The notes beneath the pieces were generated by a model. That model did not search any database. It was given only the letters and a program-made list of their open reading frames with translations, and was not told where the DNA came from. Source: Bacillota bacterium (lineage in GTDB: Bacteria; Bacillota_A; Clostridia; Lachnospirales; Lachnospiraceae). Taken from it: DNA of 64,000 bases. The stretch is taken from NCBI GenBank assembly GCA_023443925.1, contig JAEZSL010000047.1, forward strand, positions 27,298-91,297. The letters are read 5' to 3'. Shown in pieces: positions 25,650-34,564 of the stretch (positions are counted from its first letter, which is position 1; every line of letters begins with the position of its first letter). The position numbers and the translations under genes were made by a program.

Positions 25650-27032
25650 TTAAGCTTTCGAATTGTTTATTTTAATTTCCTGAGGAATGGAAGATACCCA
25701 GTCTATCCGCAGGATTAAAATGGTGGTAATCAGGGCTGCCATATAGTTAGAAAAGAGATTGCCCCAGAAGACCGAATAGAATCCCAGGAAATGCTCTGTT
25801 GCCAGGATGAATACATAACGTAACAGCCACACTCGGAGTATGCTGATAACCAGGGTTATCCTGGTGCGTCCCAAGCCGATGAAAGCACCTAACTGGACCA
25901 TACAGATACCAAAACCCACAACAGAATAGGTGTAGATATGCAGGGCGTTATTGGCTATGTCCAGCACTTCCTGGGAACGCGTGAACAAGACTGTGATTCG
26001 GGAGGATAAAGGTACCACGATAGCTATTAATATAATAGCTGTAACTGCGCTGATGATACAGCCCGCCAGACAGGAGAGTTTAGCTTTTTTACCCTGGCCG
26101 GCGCCGATATTCATACTGACCATGGTGGTGACGGAGGAACCAAAGGAGGAGGGCAGGATAAAGCAGACGGAAGTAATATTATTGGCGATGCCCTGGCCGT
26201 TTAAAACAACGGCGCCGTATTTCTCCACTTCGTTATTAATCAGCAGGAAGCCTAAGTTTAACATAATACTGGAGAGCATAGAGGGAAAACCAATCGATAA
26301 CAGATCCCGTATGATCCGGCGGTCAAATTTAAAACCAACTAAAATTAATTTATCACTGCCGGACTTTAGAAATAGTTCGTAATACATCCAGGAGGTAATT
26401 AGTACATTGGATACAAGGGAGGCAAGTACGGAACCTACGATACCCCAGCGGAAAACGGCAATAAAGAGGGCATTAAAGATTATTTTTAAGACCAGCATAA
26501 TAACCATACGTGTAAAGGTATCTTCCGGTTTACCGCTTGCATTTTTTATGGCGTTATAGATAGATTCCAGAAAAGAAAAGGGCAGGACGGTAGCACTTAA
26601 TGCCAGATATGTAAATACATCTTTAGAGATTTCCGGTGTTACATGTCCGGAAGCGAAAAAAGCGGCTGCAACCAGAACCGGTATCAGCAGAAAGCCCAGC
26701 AGAAAAGAAAAAACTATCATCTGGGTTGAAATACGCCGCCCTGCTTCATAATCACCTTTGCCGTTGGCCTGTCCGATGATTGCCATTCCGGCAACACTTA
26801 GTCCCTGGGCCAGAGCTGCAGTCATATTTACTATGGGTGCGGAATAGGTAACGGCACTTGCGGCTGTTGTGCCGACAATATTATTTAAATATAGTCCGTC
26901 TATTACTGGAATTATGGATTGGATGACCCCCATCATAAGAGAGGGTAGGGAGAGCAGCAGAAGCGTTGTAGAAACACGGCCATTTAAAATTAGATTACGT
27001 CTTTGTTCCATATTTTGTTTTAGTAAATTCAT
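25650..27032 (-). CDS. MATE-family multidrug efflux transporter
   Basis: The 460-residue protein has about 12 membrane helices and belongs to the DinF/MepA-like MATE branch: 'LPSLMMGVIQSIIPVIDGLYLNNIVGT' in helix 1-2, 'QGLSVAGMAIIGQANGKGDYEAG' and 'SVTTMVSMNIGAGQGKKAK'. MATE proteins export drugs or metabolites in exchange for sodium or protons. AGGTGA precedes the ATG. It is convergent with GH42 and in tandem with the AraC gene at 27145-27993, 112 bases away. Confidence 0.93.
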   Translation of the reverse strand: MNLLKQNMEQRRNLILNGRVSTTLLLLSLPSLMMGVIQSIIPVIDGLYLNNIVGTTAASAVTYSAPIVNMTAALAQGLSVAGMAIIGQANGKGDYEAGRRISTQMIVFSFLLGFLLIPVLVAAAFFASGHVTPEISKDVFTYLALSATVLPFSFLESIYNAIKNASGKPEDTFTRMVIMLVLKIIFNALFIAVFRWGIVGSVLASLVSNVLITSWMYYELFLKSGSDKLILVGFKFDRRIIRDLLSIGFPSMLSSIMLNLGFLLINNEVEKYGAVVLNGQGIANNITSVCFILPSSFGSSVTTMVSMNIGAGQGKKAKLSCLAGCIISAVTAIILIAIVVPLSSRITVLFTRSQEVLDIANNALHIYTYSVVGFGICMVQLGAFIGLGRTRITLVISILRVWLLRYVFILATEHFLGFYSVFWGNLFSNYMAALITTILILRIDWVSSIPQEIKINNSKA

Positions 27033-27144
27033 AATGTCACCTGTCAGTATTTTATATATAAGAGTTTATAGTTGGAAAAGCGGGTACGAAAAACGATTAT
27101 ACTCTTATTGGATTTTAGAGTCAAGTCCATAAAATAACTGACAC

Positions 27145-27993
27145 CTACCACTTTACCAAAGTCGGCAAAACCCCTCTGTCCTGAAGCGGAGAATGGCCGA
27201 TAATCTTAGTATAGGCCCGGTAGAAGGCGGAATAATCTCCAAAGCCGGATTCAACCGCCGCTTCTGCTGCGCTGTGTCCGTTAATTAAAAGCTGCTGTGC
27301 ATAAATAATCCTTTTGTGGAGCAGATAATCCCAGACAGTTGTGCCAATAGCTTTTCGGAATACCTTATTTAGATGATGTTTGCTGATAAAAAATTCCTCG
27401 GAGATATGATCCAGAGTAATGGTGTCGGTCAGGTGGCGGTTTAAATAGGCAATAATCTTTGCAATAGTATCGGGACTGCTTCCGTTATTGACCTCCGTTT
27501 GATTAGAGTGGCTCATAACCGTGATCTGGGATAAAAGGGCTTCCATATATACCGGAAGCAATTCGTTCTGAAGTTCCTTTTCCAGTTTGGAGCACTCAAT
27601 TAAGGATTCAAAAAAGGAATAAATCCGATAATCTCCCGAATTGGGATAATAAATTTTACGGTCCGAATGTTTTTCCAAAGTAGGAAAAGAGGACAGCAGC
27701 AGATGCCTGCGTTCCATGGACAGGATATCGGGCAGGAAATGCAGGGCAAAACGGATATAAGGTCTGGTGGTTTTTACCTTTACGCCATGGAATACATTAG
27801 GCGTTAATAAAAGCATACTGTGAGGTGTCAGATGAAACTGTCTGCCCTCTACCAGGTAGTCCACATCGCCGTCGATCAGATAATACAGTTCATAATAATT
27901 ATGGCAATGCAGCATATAATCTTCATTCGATTCTTCGCTTATGGTATAGCTGAACAATACCCGGTCAGTCATAATATCGGCTATTTTACCCAT
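27145..27993 (-). CDS. AraC-family regulator with cupin sensor, divergent from the sugar operon
   Basis: The 282-residue protein has an N-terminal cupin ('MLHCHNYYELYYLIDGDVDYLVEG', 'LLLTPNVFHG') and a C-terminal AraC DNA-binding domain (about residues 185-280, 'ITLDHISEEFFISKHHLNKVF' and 'AAEAAVESGFGDYSAFYRAY'). It starts after GGAGGTG. It is divergent from the oxidoreductase/isomerase operon at 28133, and the 139-base shared gap makes it the likely sugar-responsive activator of that operon (inference from position). Confidence 0.92.
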   Translation of the reverse strand: MGKIADIMTDRVLFSYTISEESNEDYMLHCHNYYELYYLIDGDVDYLVEGRQFHLTPHSMLLLTPNVFHGVKVKTTRPYIRFALHFLPDILSMERRHLLLSSFPTLEKHSDRKIYYPNSGDYRIYSFFESLIECSKLEKELQNELLPVYMEALLSQITVMSHSNQTEVNNGSSPDTIAKIIAYLNRHLTDTITLDHISEEFFISKHHLNKVFRKAIGTTVWDYLLHKRIIYAQQLLINGHSAAEAAVESGFGDYSAFYRAYTKIIGHSPLQDRGVLPTLVKW

Positions 27994-28132
27994 TCTGTCA
28001 CCTCCTTTATTTCTTTATAAGTATAATTCAGCCTCGCTATATTTGCAATATGAATGTTCTTATTTGCAATGGTATTTTTGATGGATTTTTCCTACAATAA
28101 GAGTATAAAAAAATACAGGAAGGTTGATTTTA

Positions 28133-28891
28133 GTGAAACTGGGAGCACAGCTATATACATTAAGGACCTACATACAAAATGATAAGGATTTTTGTTATAC
28201 GGCAAAAAAGGTTGCTGAAATGGGCTATACAACGATTCAGATATCAGCAATCGGAAAAGATATTCCTGCGCAGCGGATAAAAGAAATTTGTGACAGCTTA
28301 GCTCTGGAAATCGTACTTACCCACAGCGATGTAAACCGGATTCTATATGATACGGATAATCTGATTAAAGAGCATGAAATCATGGGCTGCAAACATATCG
28401 GGTTGGGTGCCATGCCGGATAAGTACCGCACACCTCATTGGATTACCCATTTTGCGGAGGATTTTAAGGAACCGGCGAAGAAAATAGCAGCTGCAGGCAA
28501 ATTATTTATGTATCACAATCACCATTTTGAATTTGAAAAATTTAACGGCAAGTATGCTATTGATTATCTGCTGGAGGCCTTTACTCCCGAGGAGATGGGA
28601 ATAACCCTGGATACCTACTGGGTACAGGCCGCCGGCGGTGATGTCTGCCATTGGATCGAGGTGTTAAAGGACCGTTTATCCTGTGTGCATTTAAAGGATA
28701 TGGCTGTGATAAACGGAGTACCGGTTATGGCACCGGTTCTGGAAGGTAATATTAATTTCCCGGCGGTTTTAAAGAAGCTGGAGGAGACGAACTGTGAATA
28801 TCTTCTGGTGGAACAGGATACCTGTTTGGGAAGTCCGTTTGACTGTTTGAAATTAAGTTATGACAATTTAAGTAAACTGGGATACAGATAA
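28133..28891 (+). CDS. Sugar phosphate isomerase/epimerase (AP-endonuclease-2 TIM barrel)
   Basis: The 252-residue TIM barrel carries 'GAQLYTLRTY', 'HNHHFEFEKF' (metal histidine), 'ITLDTYWVQAAGG' and 'CVHLKDM'. These are typical of the IolE/YcjR-like group that binds one divalent metal. Family members isomerise or epimerise sugars and inosose derivatives; some take part in 3-keto-glycoside cleavage. AGGAAGG suits the GTG at 28133, nine bases on, rather than the TTG at 28124. It is the first gene of a four-gene operon, 11 bases before the first oxidoreductase. Confidence 0.9.
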   Translation: MKLGAQLYTLRTYIQNDKDFCYTAKKVAEMGYTTIQISAIGKDIPAQRIKEICDSLALEIVLTHSDVNRILYDTDNLIKEHEIMGCKHIGLGAMPDKYRTPHWITHFAEDFKEPAKKIAAAGKLFMYHNHHFEFEKFNGKYAIDYLLEAFTPEEMGITLDTYWVQAAGGDVCHWIEVLKDRLSCVHLKDMAVINGVPVMAPVLEGNINFPAVLKKLEETNCEYLLVEQDTCLGSPFDCLKLSYDNLSKLGYR

Positions 28892-28902
28892 AGGAGAACA
28901 GA

Positions 28903-30075
28903 ATGGAAAAGGTTAAAATCGGTATTATTGGAATCGGAAATATGGGGAGCGGTCACTGCAATACCATTCTTAAGAATCAGGTTCCGGACATGGAACTGGC
29001 TGCAGTGGCAGATTTAAAAGAAACCAGGAGAACCTGGGCTAAGGAAAATCTCCCGGAGACGGTTGCCATATTTGAAAACGGAGACGCATTAATCGAATCC
29101 GGACTATGTGATGCAGTATTAGTGGCGACCCCTCATTACGATCATCCCAGACTGGTGATAAAAGCACTGGAACATGGGATGCATGCTTTAAGTGAAAAGC
29201 CGGCCGGCGTTTATACAAAGCAGGTTCGTGAAATGAATGAAGCCGCAGCCAAGAGCAATCTGGTATTTGCCATGATGTTTAACCAGAGAACCAATCATGT
29301 GTACCGTAAAATGCATGAACTGGTACATGGAGGCAGTCTTGGTGCCATAAAGCGTGTAAACTGGATTATAACCGATTGGTATCGTACCCAGGCTTATTAT
29401 GACTCCGGGGACTGGAGGGCAACCTGGGAGGGTGAAGGCGGTGGTGTTTTATTAAACCAATGCCCTCATAATCTGGATTTACTCCAGTGGATCTGCGGCA
29501 TGCCGTTAAAAGTACAGGCTTTCTGCCATATCGGCAAATGGCATAATATTGAAGTAGAAGATGATGTAACGGCCTATCTGGAATATCCAAACGGAGCTAC
29601 CGGTGTATTTGTGACCACCACAGGAGATGCACCTGGCACCAATCGTTTTGAAATAACGCTGGAGAAAGGCAAACTGGTTTGTGAAGCCGACAAGTTAACC
29701 TTGTTTCAACTGGAGGAAAGCGAAAGGGAATATTGTTATAGTACAACAGAAGGGTTTAAACCGCCGGAAGGCCATTTTGTAACGCTGGAAACCGACGGAG
29801 AGAATCCTCAGCATACCGGTGTTTTAAATGCCTTTGCCGGCAGAATACTTAAAGGTACGCCTCTGGTGGCAGAAGGAGCAGAAGGGATTAACGGCTTAAC
29901 CTTATCCAATGCCATGCATTTATCCAGCTGGTTGTGCAAAGCGGTGGATCTGCCCTTTGATGAGGATTTATTCCTGGAAGAGTTAAATAAACGCCGTGCC
30001 AGTTCAAAACTTAAGAATAACGTAAAGGATATTACTTTTAATACGGAAGGCAGCTACGGTACCCCAAGTAATTAA
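28903..30075 (+). CDS. Gfo/Idh/MocA-family oxidoreductase
   Basis: The 390-residue protein has the Rossmann start 'IGIIGIGNMGSGHCN' (GxGxxG), the 'EKP' motif ('LSEKPAGV', sugar contact) and a C-terminal alpha/beta domain with 'WRATWEGEGGGVLLNQCPHNLD', in which the D/H of the last part act in catalysis. It should oxidise a sugar or sugar-acid alcohol with NAD(P). GGAG precedes the ATG. The sequence resembles the clostridial members found with sugar-phosphate isomerase genes. Confidence 0.92.
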   Translation: MEKVKIGIIGIGNMGSGHCNTILKNQVPDMELAAVADLKETRRTWAKENLPETVAIFENGDALIESGLCDAVLVATPHYDHPRLVIKALEHGMHALSEKPAGVYTKQVREMNEAAAKSNLVFAMMFNQRTNHVYRKMHELVHGGSLGAIKRVNWIITDWYRTQAYYDSGDWRATWEGEGGGVLLNQCPHNLDLLQWICGMPLKVQAFCHIGKWHNIEVEDDVTAYLEYPNGATGVFVTTTGDAPGTNRFEITLEKGKLVCEADKLTLFQLEESEREYCYSTTEGFKPPEGHFVTLETDGENPQHTGVLNAFAGRILKGTPLVAEGAEGINGLTLSNAMHLSSWLCKAVDLPFDEDLFLEELNKRRASSKLKNNVKDITFNTEGSYGTPSN

Positions 30076-30203
30076 GAATTGTAACTTTTTGGAGTGAATG
30101 TAAATTGTCTTTATATCAGAAGCTTTGCGCCTGGCAGTTAAAGTATGAAAAGCTGTCCTGTTACCTATGGTGCAGAGTAAACATGCATAGAAATGGAGCA
30201 GAC

Positions 30204-31223
30204 ATGAAAACAGCAATCGTGGGATGCGGGGGTATTGCCAGAGTGCATGCCGAATGCCTTCGTGAATATAAAGAAAATAGTCTGGCAGCCTTTGCCGATA
30301 TTAAGAAGGAAAGAGCAGACAGCTTTGCGGCGGAATACGGCGGCAGGGCATATGACTCTCTGGAAGAAATGCTGGAGCAGGAGGAAATTGATATACTGCA
30401 TATCTGTACGCCTCATTACCTTCATGTTCCAATGGCTGTATACGCCTTAAACAGGGGAATTCATGTATTTATGGAGAAGCCTCCGGTCATTACCGCAGAG
30501 CAGTATAAGGAACTTTTAGAAGTCAGCAGTAATAAAAAGCTGGGTATCTGTTTTCAGAACCGTTACAATCCCAGCATCATAGAGGTAAAAAAACTACTCG
30601 CCTCGGGTGCGGCAGGTAAAATAAAAGGGGCAAGAGGAATTGTAACCTGGAGCCGTTCCGGTCCCTACTATAGCGAAAGCGGATGGAGAGGCAGTCTGGC
30701 TACCGAAGGAGGAGGAGCCCTGATCAATCAGTCGGTTCATACTCTGGATCTGTTGGCTTATCTTATCGGAACTCCGGTTTCGGTGGATGCTATAATGACA
30801 AATCACCATTTAAAAGGTGTCATTGAAGTAGAAGATATGATGGAAGCCTATATCCGGTTTAAAGAGGATGCCACAGCCTGTTTTTATGCTACTACGGCCT
30901 ATTGTACCGATGCGCCGCCGCTTATTGAGTTATGCTGTGAGAATATGACCATACGGATTGAAGATCTGGATGTGAATTGTTACTTGAAAGATGGTGAAGT
31001 CAAAAAACTAGCCGTTCAGCATAAGGAAGGGCTGGGAAAAAGCTACTGGGGAGCCGGACACAGAGATTGCATTAGGGACTTTTATGAAAGTATAGAAGAA
31101 AACCGGCCTTTTGCCATGGAATTAGAATACATGGAGGAGACAATCCTGCTTCTGCTGGGAACATATGAATCCGCCAGGACTCATAAAGAAGTGATTCTTC
31201 AAAAGGATGAGTTATCTAATTAA
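30204..31223 (+). CDS. Gfo/Idh/MocA-family oxidoreductase (second copy)
   Basis: The 339-residue protein has 'AIVGCGGIARVHAECL', 'MEKPPVITAEQY' and 'WRGSLATEGGGALINQSVHTLDL', the same motifs as the preceding oxidoreductase but clearly diverged. An upstream in-frame start at 30105 would add 33 residues with no match to the family. GGAG at 30195-30198 supports the ATG at 30204. Two members in one operon suggest successive oxidations or different substrates. The 128-base gap before it holds no obvious terminator. Confidence 0.9.
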   Translation: MKTAIVGCGGIARVHAECLREYKENSLAAFADIKKERADSFAAEYGGRAYDSLEEMLEQEEIDILHICTPHYLHVPMAVYALNRGIHVFMEKPPVITAEQYKELLEVSSNKKLGICFQNRYNPSIIEVKKLLASGAAGKIKGARGIVTWSRSGPYYSESGWRGSLATEGGGALINQSVHTLDLLAYLIGTPVSVDAIMTNHHLKGVIEVEDMMEAYIRFKEDATACFYATTAYCTDAPPLIELCCENMTIRIEDLDVNCYLKDGEVKKLAVQHKEGLGKSYWGAGHRDCIRDFYESIEENRPFAMELEYMEETILLLLGTYESARTHKEVILQKDELSN

Positions 31224-31252
31224 CATAAGAACTACTACAGAAAGAGGTAATT

Positions 31253-32095
31253 ATGCTAGAAAAAACAATTATAACAGGTTTCGCCGATGAGATTAACAGT
31301 GACCTTAAGGTTCAGGTCAGGCTGCTGCATGAACTGGGAATAAAATTTATTGAACTACGAAGTGCTAATGGTAAAAACGTAGCCGAATTCACACCGGATG
31401 AAGCCAAAGAAATCATGTTGTATCTGAAAGAGAATGATATCCGTGTTTCAGCAATCGGTTCTCCCATTGGAAAAATTATGATTACCGAGGATTTTGAACC
31501 GCATTTTGAAACTTTTAAAAGAGTTGTTGAACTTGCAGGAGTGTTTGAAACTCCGTATATCCGGATGTTTAGTTTTTTTATCCCCAAAGGGGAAGAACCC
31601 GCTGCCTATCGGGATGAAGTTTTACGCAGATTGAAATGTATGGTTGATTATGCAGAAAACCATCAGGTAATCCTGCTTCATGAAAATGAAAAGGACATCT
31701 ATGCAGATGTGGCAGACCGTTGTTTAGAGCTTTTTAAAAACTTATATGGCGACCACTTTAAATGTACCTTTGACTTTGCTAATTTTGTTCAATGCGGCCA
31801 GGATACCCTTAAAGCATACGAACTTTTAAAACCTTATATTGAATACATACATATTAAGGATGCAATACAAGAAACCGGAGAAGTAGTACCGGCCGGCGAA
31901 GGTGACGGAAACTTGGCAGTGATTTTAAAAGATCTGGACCAAAACGGTTATAGCGGTTATTTAAGTCTGGAACCTCATTTGGCGGAATTTGCTGGACTTA
32001 AAGACCTGGAGCAGAATGCACAAAAACGGCAGCTCACCGATGGGGAAGCAGCGTATACCATTGCCTATAATGCATTAAAAAAACTGTTGGGATAG
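31253..32095 (+). CDS. Sugar phosphate isomerase/epimerase (second copy)
   Basis: The 280-residue TIM barrel has 'ITGFADEINSDLKVQV', 'LLHENEKDIYADVADRC' (metal glutamate), 'CTFDFANFVQCGQD' (metal aspartate), 'YIHIKDA' and 'GDGNLAVILKDL'. Similar proteins are named xylose-isomerase-like or IolE-like. It follows the second oxidoreductase by 29 bases with its own ribosome binding site (AGAGG). It is the last clear catabolic gene of the operon. Confidence 0.9.
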   Translation: MLEKTIITGFADEINSDLKVQVRLLHELGIKFIELRSANGKNVAEFTPDEAKEIMLYLKENDIRVSAIGSPIGKIMITEDFEPHFETFKRVVELAGVFETPYIRMFSFFIPKGEEPAAYRDEVLRRLKCMVDYAENHQVILLHENEKDIYADVADRCLELFKNLYGDHFKCTFDFANFVQCGQDTLKAYELLKPYIEYIHIKDAIQETGEVVPAGEGDGNLAVILKDLDQNGYSGYLSLEPHLAEFAGLKDLEQNAQKRQLTDGEAAYTIAYNALKKLLG

Positions 32096-32191
32096 GTTCG
32101 GTTTTAGTAGACTGTTGACTGGCTTTATTCATGAACAAGATGGAATCGGCCGGCATATGCTATCATAGATGTAATTAACGGGAGGGAGCAT

Positions 32192-32872
32192 TTGATAGCA
32201 TATAACCTGACAGTCAAAGAGAACGTTCTGAAAAAAGATATGTATTACAAGGAACACTTGATTTTGACCTATTCCATAAAATATCCTCAGTTTATTTCGG
32301 ATAAATTCAGGCTGTTTCTTGCTAAGTTAAATCTGTATTATAAAACCCAGGCAGCCTTGTTTCAAAGAGTACAGATTTCCAAGCTGTATCAGACCGCCAT
32401 TGATGATTATGAATACTCCGTTACCAACGGTTTCCCCATTCATCAGTATGAAGTTATAGTAGAATATACGGTTACTTACAATGAAAACTGTACCTTAAGC
32501 CTGTATTTTGACCGGTATGAGTTTACGGGTGGTGCCCATGGAATGACTTACCGCAATTCAGACACCTGGGATCTTACCAGGGGCAGAAGAATGGATCTGG
32601 AGGACTTCTTTCCGCAGCACAAGGATTTTATGGAATTTGTTCAAAACGAGATCAACCGGCAGATTGCAGCAGATATAGAAAACGATAACAATATATATTT
32701 TGATGATTATACTGATTTAGTCAAAGAAAACTTTAATGTAAAAAACTTTTATTTAACCGATGAGGGAGTCGTTATTTATTTTCAATTGTATGAAATAGCA
32801 CCATATGTCAGCGGAATAAGGACCTTTACAATTCCGTTTTCAGAAGCTGGTGCAGTAATGCCGGAGTGTTAG
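32192..32872 (+). CDS. DUF3298/RsiV-C-like domain protein
   Basis: The 226-residue protein has the DUF4163/DUF3298 order: an N-terminal half with 'LILTYSIKYPQF', and a C-terminal half with 'YEFTGGAHGMTYRNSDTWDLTRGRRMDLEDFF' and 'DEGVVIYFQLYEIAPYVSGI'. The GGAHG and 'YEIAPYVSG' motifs occur in the lysozyme-binding anti-sigma factor RsiV. No signal peptide or membrane anchor is seen here, so it is not a full anti-sigma factor. The TTG at 32192 follows GGAGGG. It lies 96 bases after the isomerase gene. Confidence 0.8.
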   Translation: MIAYNLTVKENVLKKDMYYKEHLILTYSIKYPQFISDKFRLFLAKLNLYYKTQAALFQRVQISKLYQTAIDDYEYSVTNGFPIHQYEVIVEYTVTYNENCTLSLYFDRYEFTGGAHGMTYRNSDTWDLTRGRRMDLEDFFPQHKDFMEFVQNEINRQIAADIENDNNIYFDDYTDLVKENFNVKNFYLTDEGVVIYFQLYEIAPYVSGIRTFTIPFSEAGAVMPEC

Positions 32873-32879
32873 ATGCACT

Positions 32880-33025
32880 AGCTCACGTTGCATAAAGCAT
32901 CTGCTGACAGATGTTTATTGCCCAAATCAGGGTGTGAAATGTTCTTTATTTCATACTAAACTCCTATCTGTGCGCTTAGGCGCACGTATAAATCAGGATG
33001 TTGAAAAAAGTTTATATTTTTCAAC
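32880..33025 (-). repeat. Composite of module A joined directly to modules H and P
   Basis: On the minus strand, module A (33025-32958: a GTTGAAAAA/TTTTTCAAC-type hairpin, GTGCGC-CTAA-GCGCAC, then AGATAGGAGTTTAGT) runs straight into ATGAAATAAAG of module H (32956-32932). A worn palindrome P follows at about 32916-32896. The start codon that module A normally precedes is followed here by AAA TAA, so no protein is made. It lies in the 481-base gap 32873-33353. The remainder has two tandem 15-base TTTTACTTAATT units near 33108-33137 and the terminator at 33279. Confidence 0.8.
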
Positions 33026-33278
33026 CTATATTCCTTTTGCATGCCGTACCTGGCCCGCAAAACAGCCGCATAAACAAAAGATGAAAGAATCCACGGCAGC
33101 CTTTCTTTTACTTAATTGTCTTTTACTTAATTTTCTTTCACCAAAAATATTCTCCCTAACGGGATTCACCGCCTGGGGGCGGGCAGCGGCAAAATATCCA
33201 TTCGCCATAGTATGTTTCTGCCCGATAGAGTTTATTAATAAAATTGATAATTGATTGAATTTCCTATCTTATAAATAC

Positions 33279-33302
33279 AAGATGCCGCCTAAGCGGCATC
33301 TT
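33279..33302. terminator. Hairpin downstream of the ZIP transporter gene
   Basis: AAGATGCCGC (33279-33288) and GCGGCATCTT (33293-33302) are exact complements around CTAA. On the plus strand GAAACTTTTTC follows. It lies 51 bases after the minus-strand ZIP gene's stop and may act in both directions. Confidence 0.7.
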
Positions 33303-33353
33303 GAAACTTTTTCTGATTTAGTTTATATAACTAACTGCAAACTTGTATATTCT

Positions 33354-34133
33354 TTAGCTTAAGGCTACATCCAGTGTCATCATAATCAGGAATCCCACTG
33401 CAAATCCAATGGTTCCAAGATTACTATGTTCTCCTTCCGAAGCTTCCGGTATTAATTCTTCCACGACTACATAAATCATGGCTCCTGCTGCAAAAGAAAG
33501 CAGATAGGGCAAAATAGGCACTACTAAACTGGTAAGTAAAATCGTTATCAAAGCACCAATAGGCTCAACAATTCCGGAGGACATCCCATATAGAAATGCT
33601 CTTGGTTTGCTAACGCCCGCTTCACTTTTTAAAGGCAGGGATATAATGGCTCCTTCCGGTATATTTTGAATCGCAATACCGATGGCCAGTACAAACGCAC
33701 CTGCTAATGTTATATCCATATTACCGTTCATTAATCCCGCAAATACTACACCAACTGCCATTCCCTCCGGAATGTTATGTAAGGTAACTGCAAGAATCAG
33801 CATAGTAGTTTTTTTGAAGGAACTGTCTATTCCCTCCGGTTCCTCCATACCAAGATGCAGGTGAGGAACCAGTTGATCCAGCAATAACAGAAAAGCAATA
33901 CCAAAACCAAATCCAACGACCGCAGGGATAAAAGATAATTTTCCCATACCTGCAGACATGTCTATTGCAGGAATCAGCAACGACCATACCGATGCCGCAA
34001 CCATAACTCCTGAGGCAAAACCCAGCAGCCCTTTTTGAACCAGTGGATTCATACGGTCCTTTAAGAAGAATACACATCCGGCGCCTAATGTGGTACCGAT
34101 AAACGGGATTAAAATTCCTAATATTATGTTCAT
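33354..34133 (-). CDS. ZIP-family divalent metal transporter
   Basis: The 259-residue membrane protein has eight predicted helices and both ZIP metal-site signatures: 'VTLHNIPEGMAVGV' in helix 4 and 'AIQNIPEGAIISLPL' in helix 5. 'HLHLGMEEPEG' forms the cytosolic metal-rich loop between helices 3 and 4. It resembles the prokaryotic ZupT/GufA branch, which takes up or releases zinc and other divalent ions. It is a single-gene unit with AGGAGAG before the ATG. Confidence 0.93.
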   Translation of the reverse strand: MNIILGILIPFIGTTLGAGCVFFLKDRMNPLVQKGLLGFASGVMVAASVWSLLIPAIDMSAGMGKLSFIPAVVGFGFGIAFLLLLDQLVPHLHLGMEEPEGIDSSFKKTTMLILAVTLHNIPEGMAVGVVFAGLMNGNMDITLAGAFVLAIGIAIQNIPEGAIISLPLKSEAGVSKPRAFLYGMSSGIVEPIGALITILLTSLVVPILPYLLSFAAGAMIYVVVEELIPEASEGEHSNLGTIGFAVGFLIMMTLDVALS

Positions 34134-34329
34134 ATTTCCACTCTCCTTATGTTAATCAATGTTCCGGCTCTTTATAAAAGAGCTGAACTATATACTAATT
34201 ATACCATATATACCCGATTAAAATAAAGAGTCTGATTAAACAATTCTAATATCCCGTTAATTACTAAGGCATGTGCACTTACAACCTCCGCTGCAGATAA
34301 TTACATCTGAAATGCTAAAGTTAAGACAA

Positions 34330-34376
34330 AAAACTCCCCATGACTTTTCACCGAAGTGAAAAACCCGGGGGGTTTT
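34330..34376 (-). terminator. Terminator of the AraC/two-component/ABC run
   Basis: AAAACTCCCC (34330-34339) pairs with GGGGGGTTTT (34367-34376) with a G-U, and the inner CTTTTCAC/GTGAAAA extends the stem. On the minus strand TTTTTTG follows, as expected for a terminator of genes reading leftward. The remainder of the 431-base gap 34134-34564 shows nothing else. Confidence 0.7.
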
Positions 34377-34564
34377 GATCAATACAGCAGTCATTTAGAT
34401 TACTGCCGCCTATTCCTTTACACCGCTTAAGACAGACTGCGATAATATACTTTGACAGCAGGAATTACACAATAAATAGCAGTAAAACTAACAGGATTAG
34501 AGGCAAAAAAAGGCTGTTCCAACTGCCCACAAAAGAGAAAATAGCCTGTACAGCAATAGCAGGT

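Noticed and set aside
25951..26382. Plus-strand open frame of 143 codons
   Set aside because: It is antisense to the MATE transporter gene, whose membrane helices and motifs are clear.
33026..33208. Minus-strand frame of 60 codons beside module A
   Set aside because: It contains a tandem 15-base repeat encoding LSKRQ/LSKRK, no known domain and no ribosome binding site; it may be a worn repeat rather than a gene.
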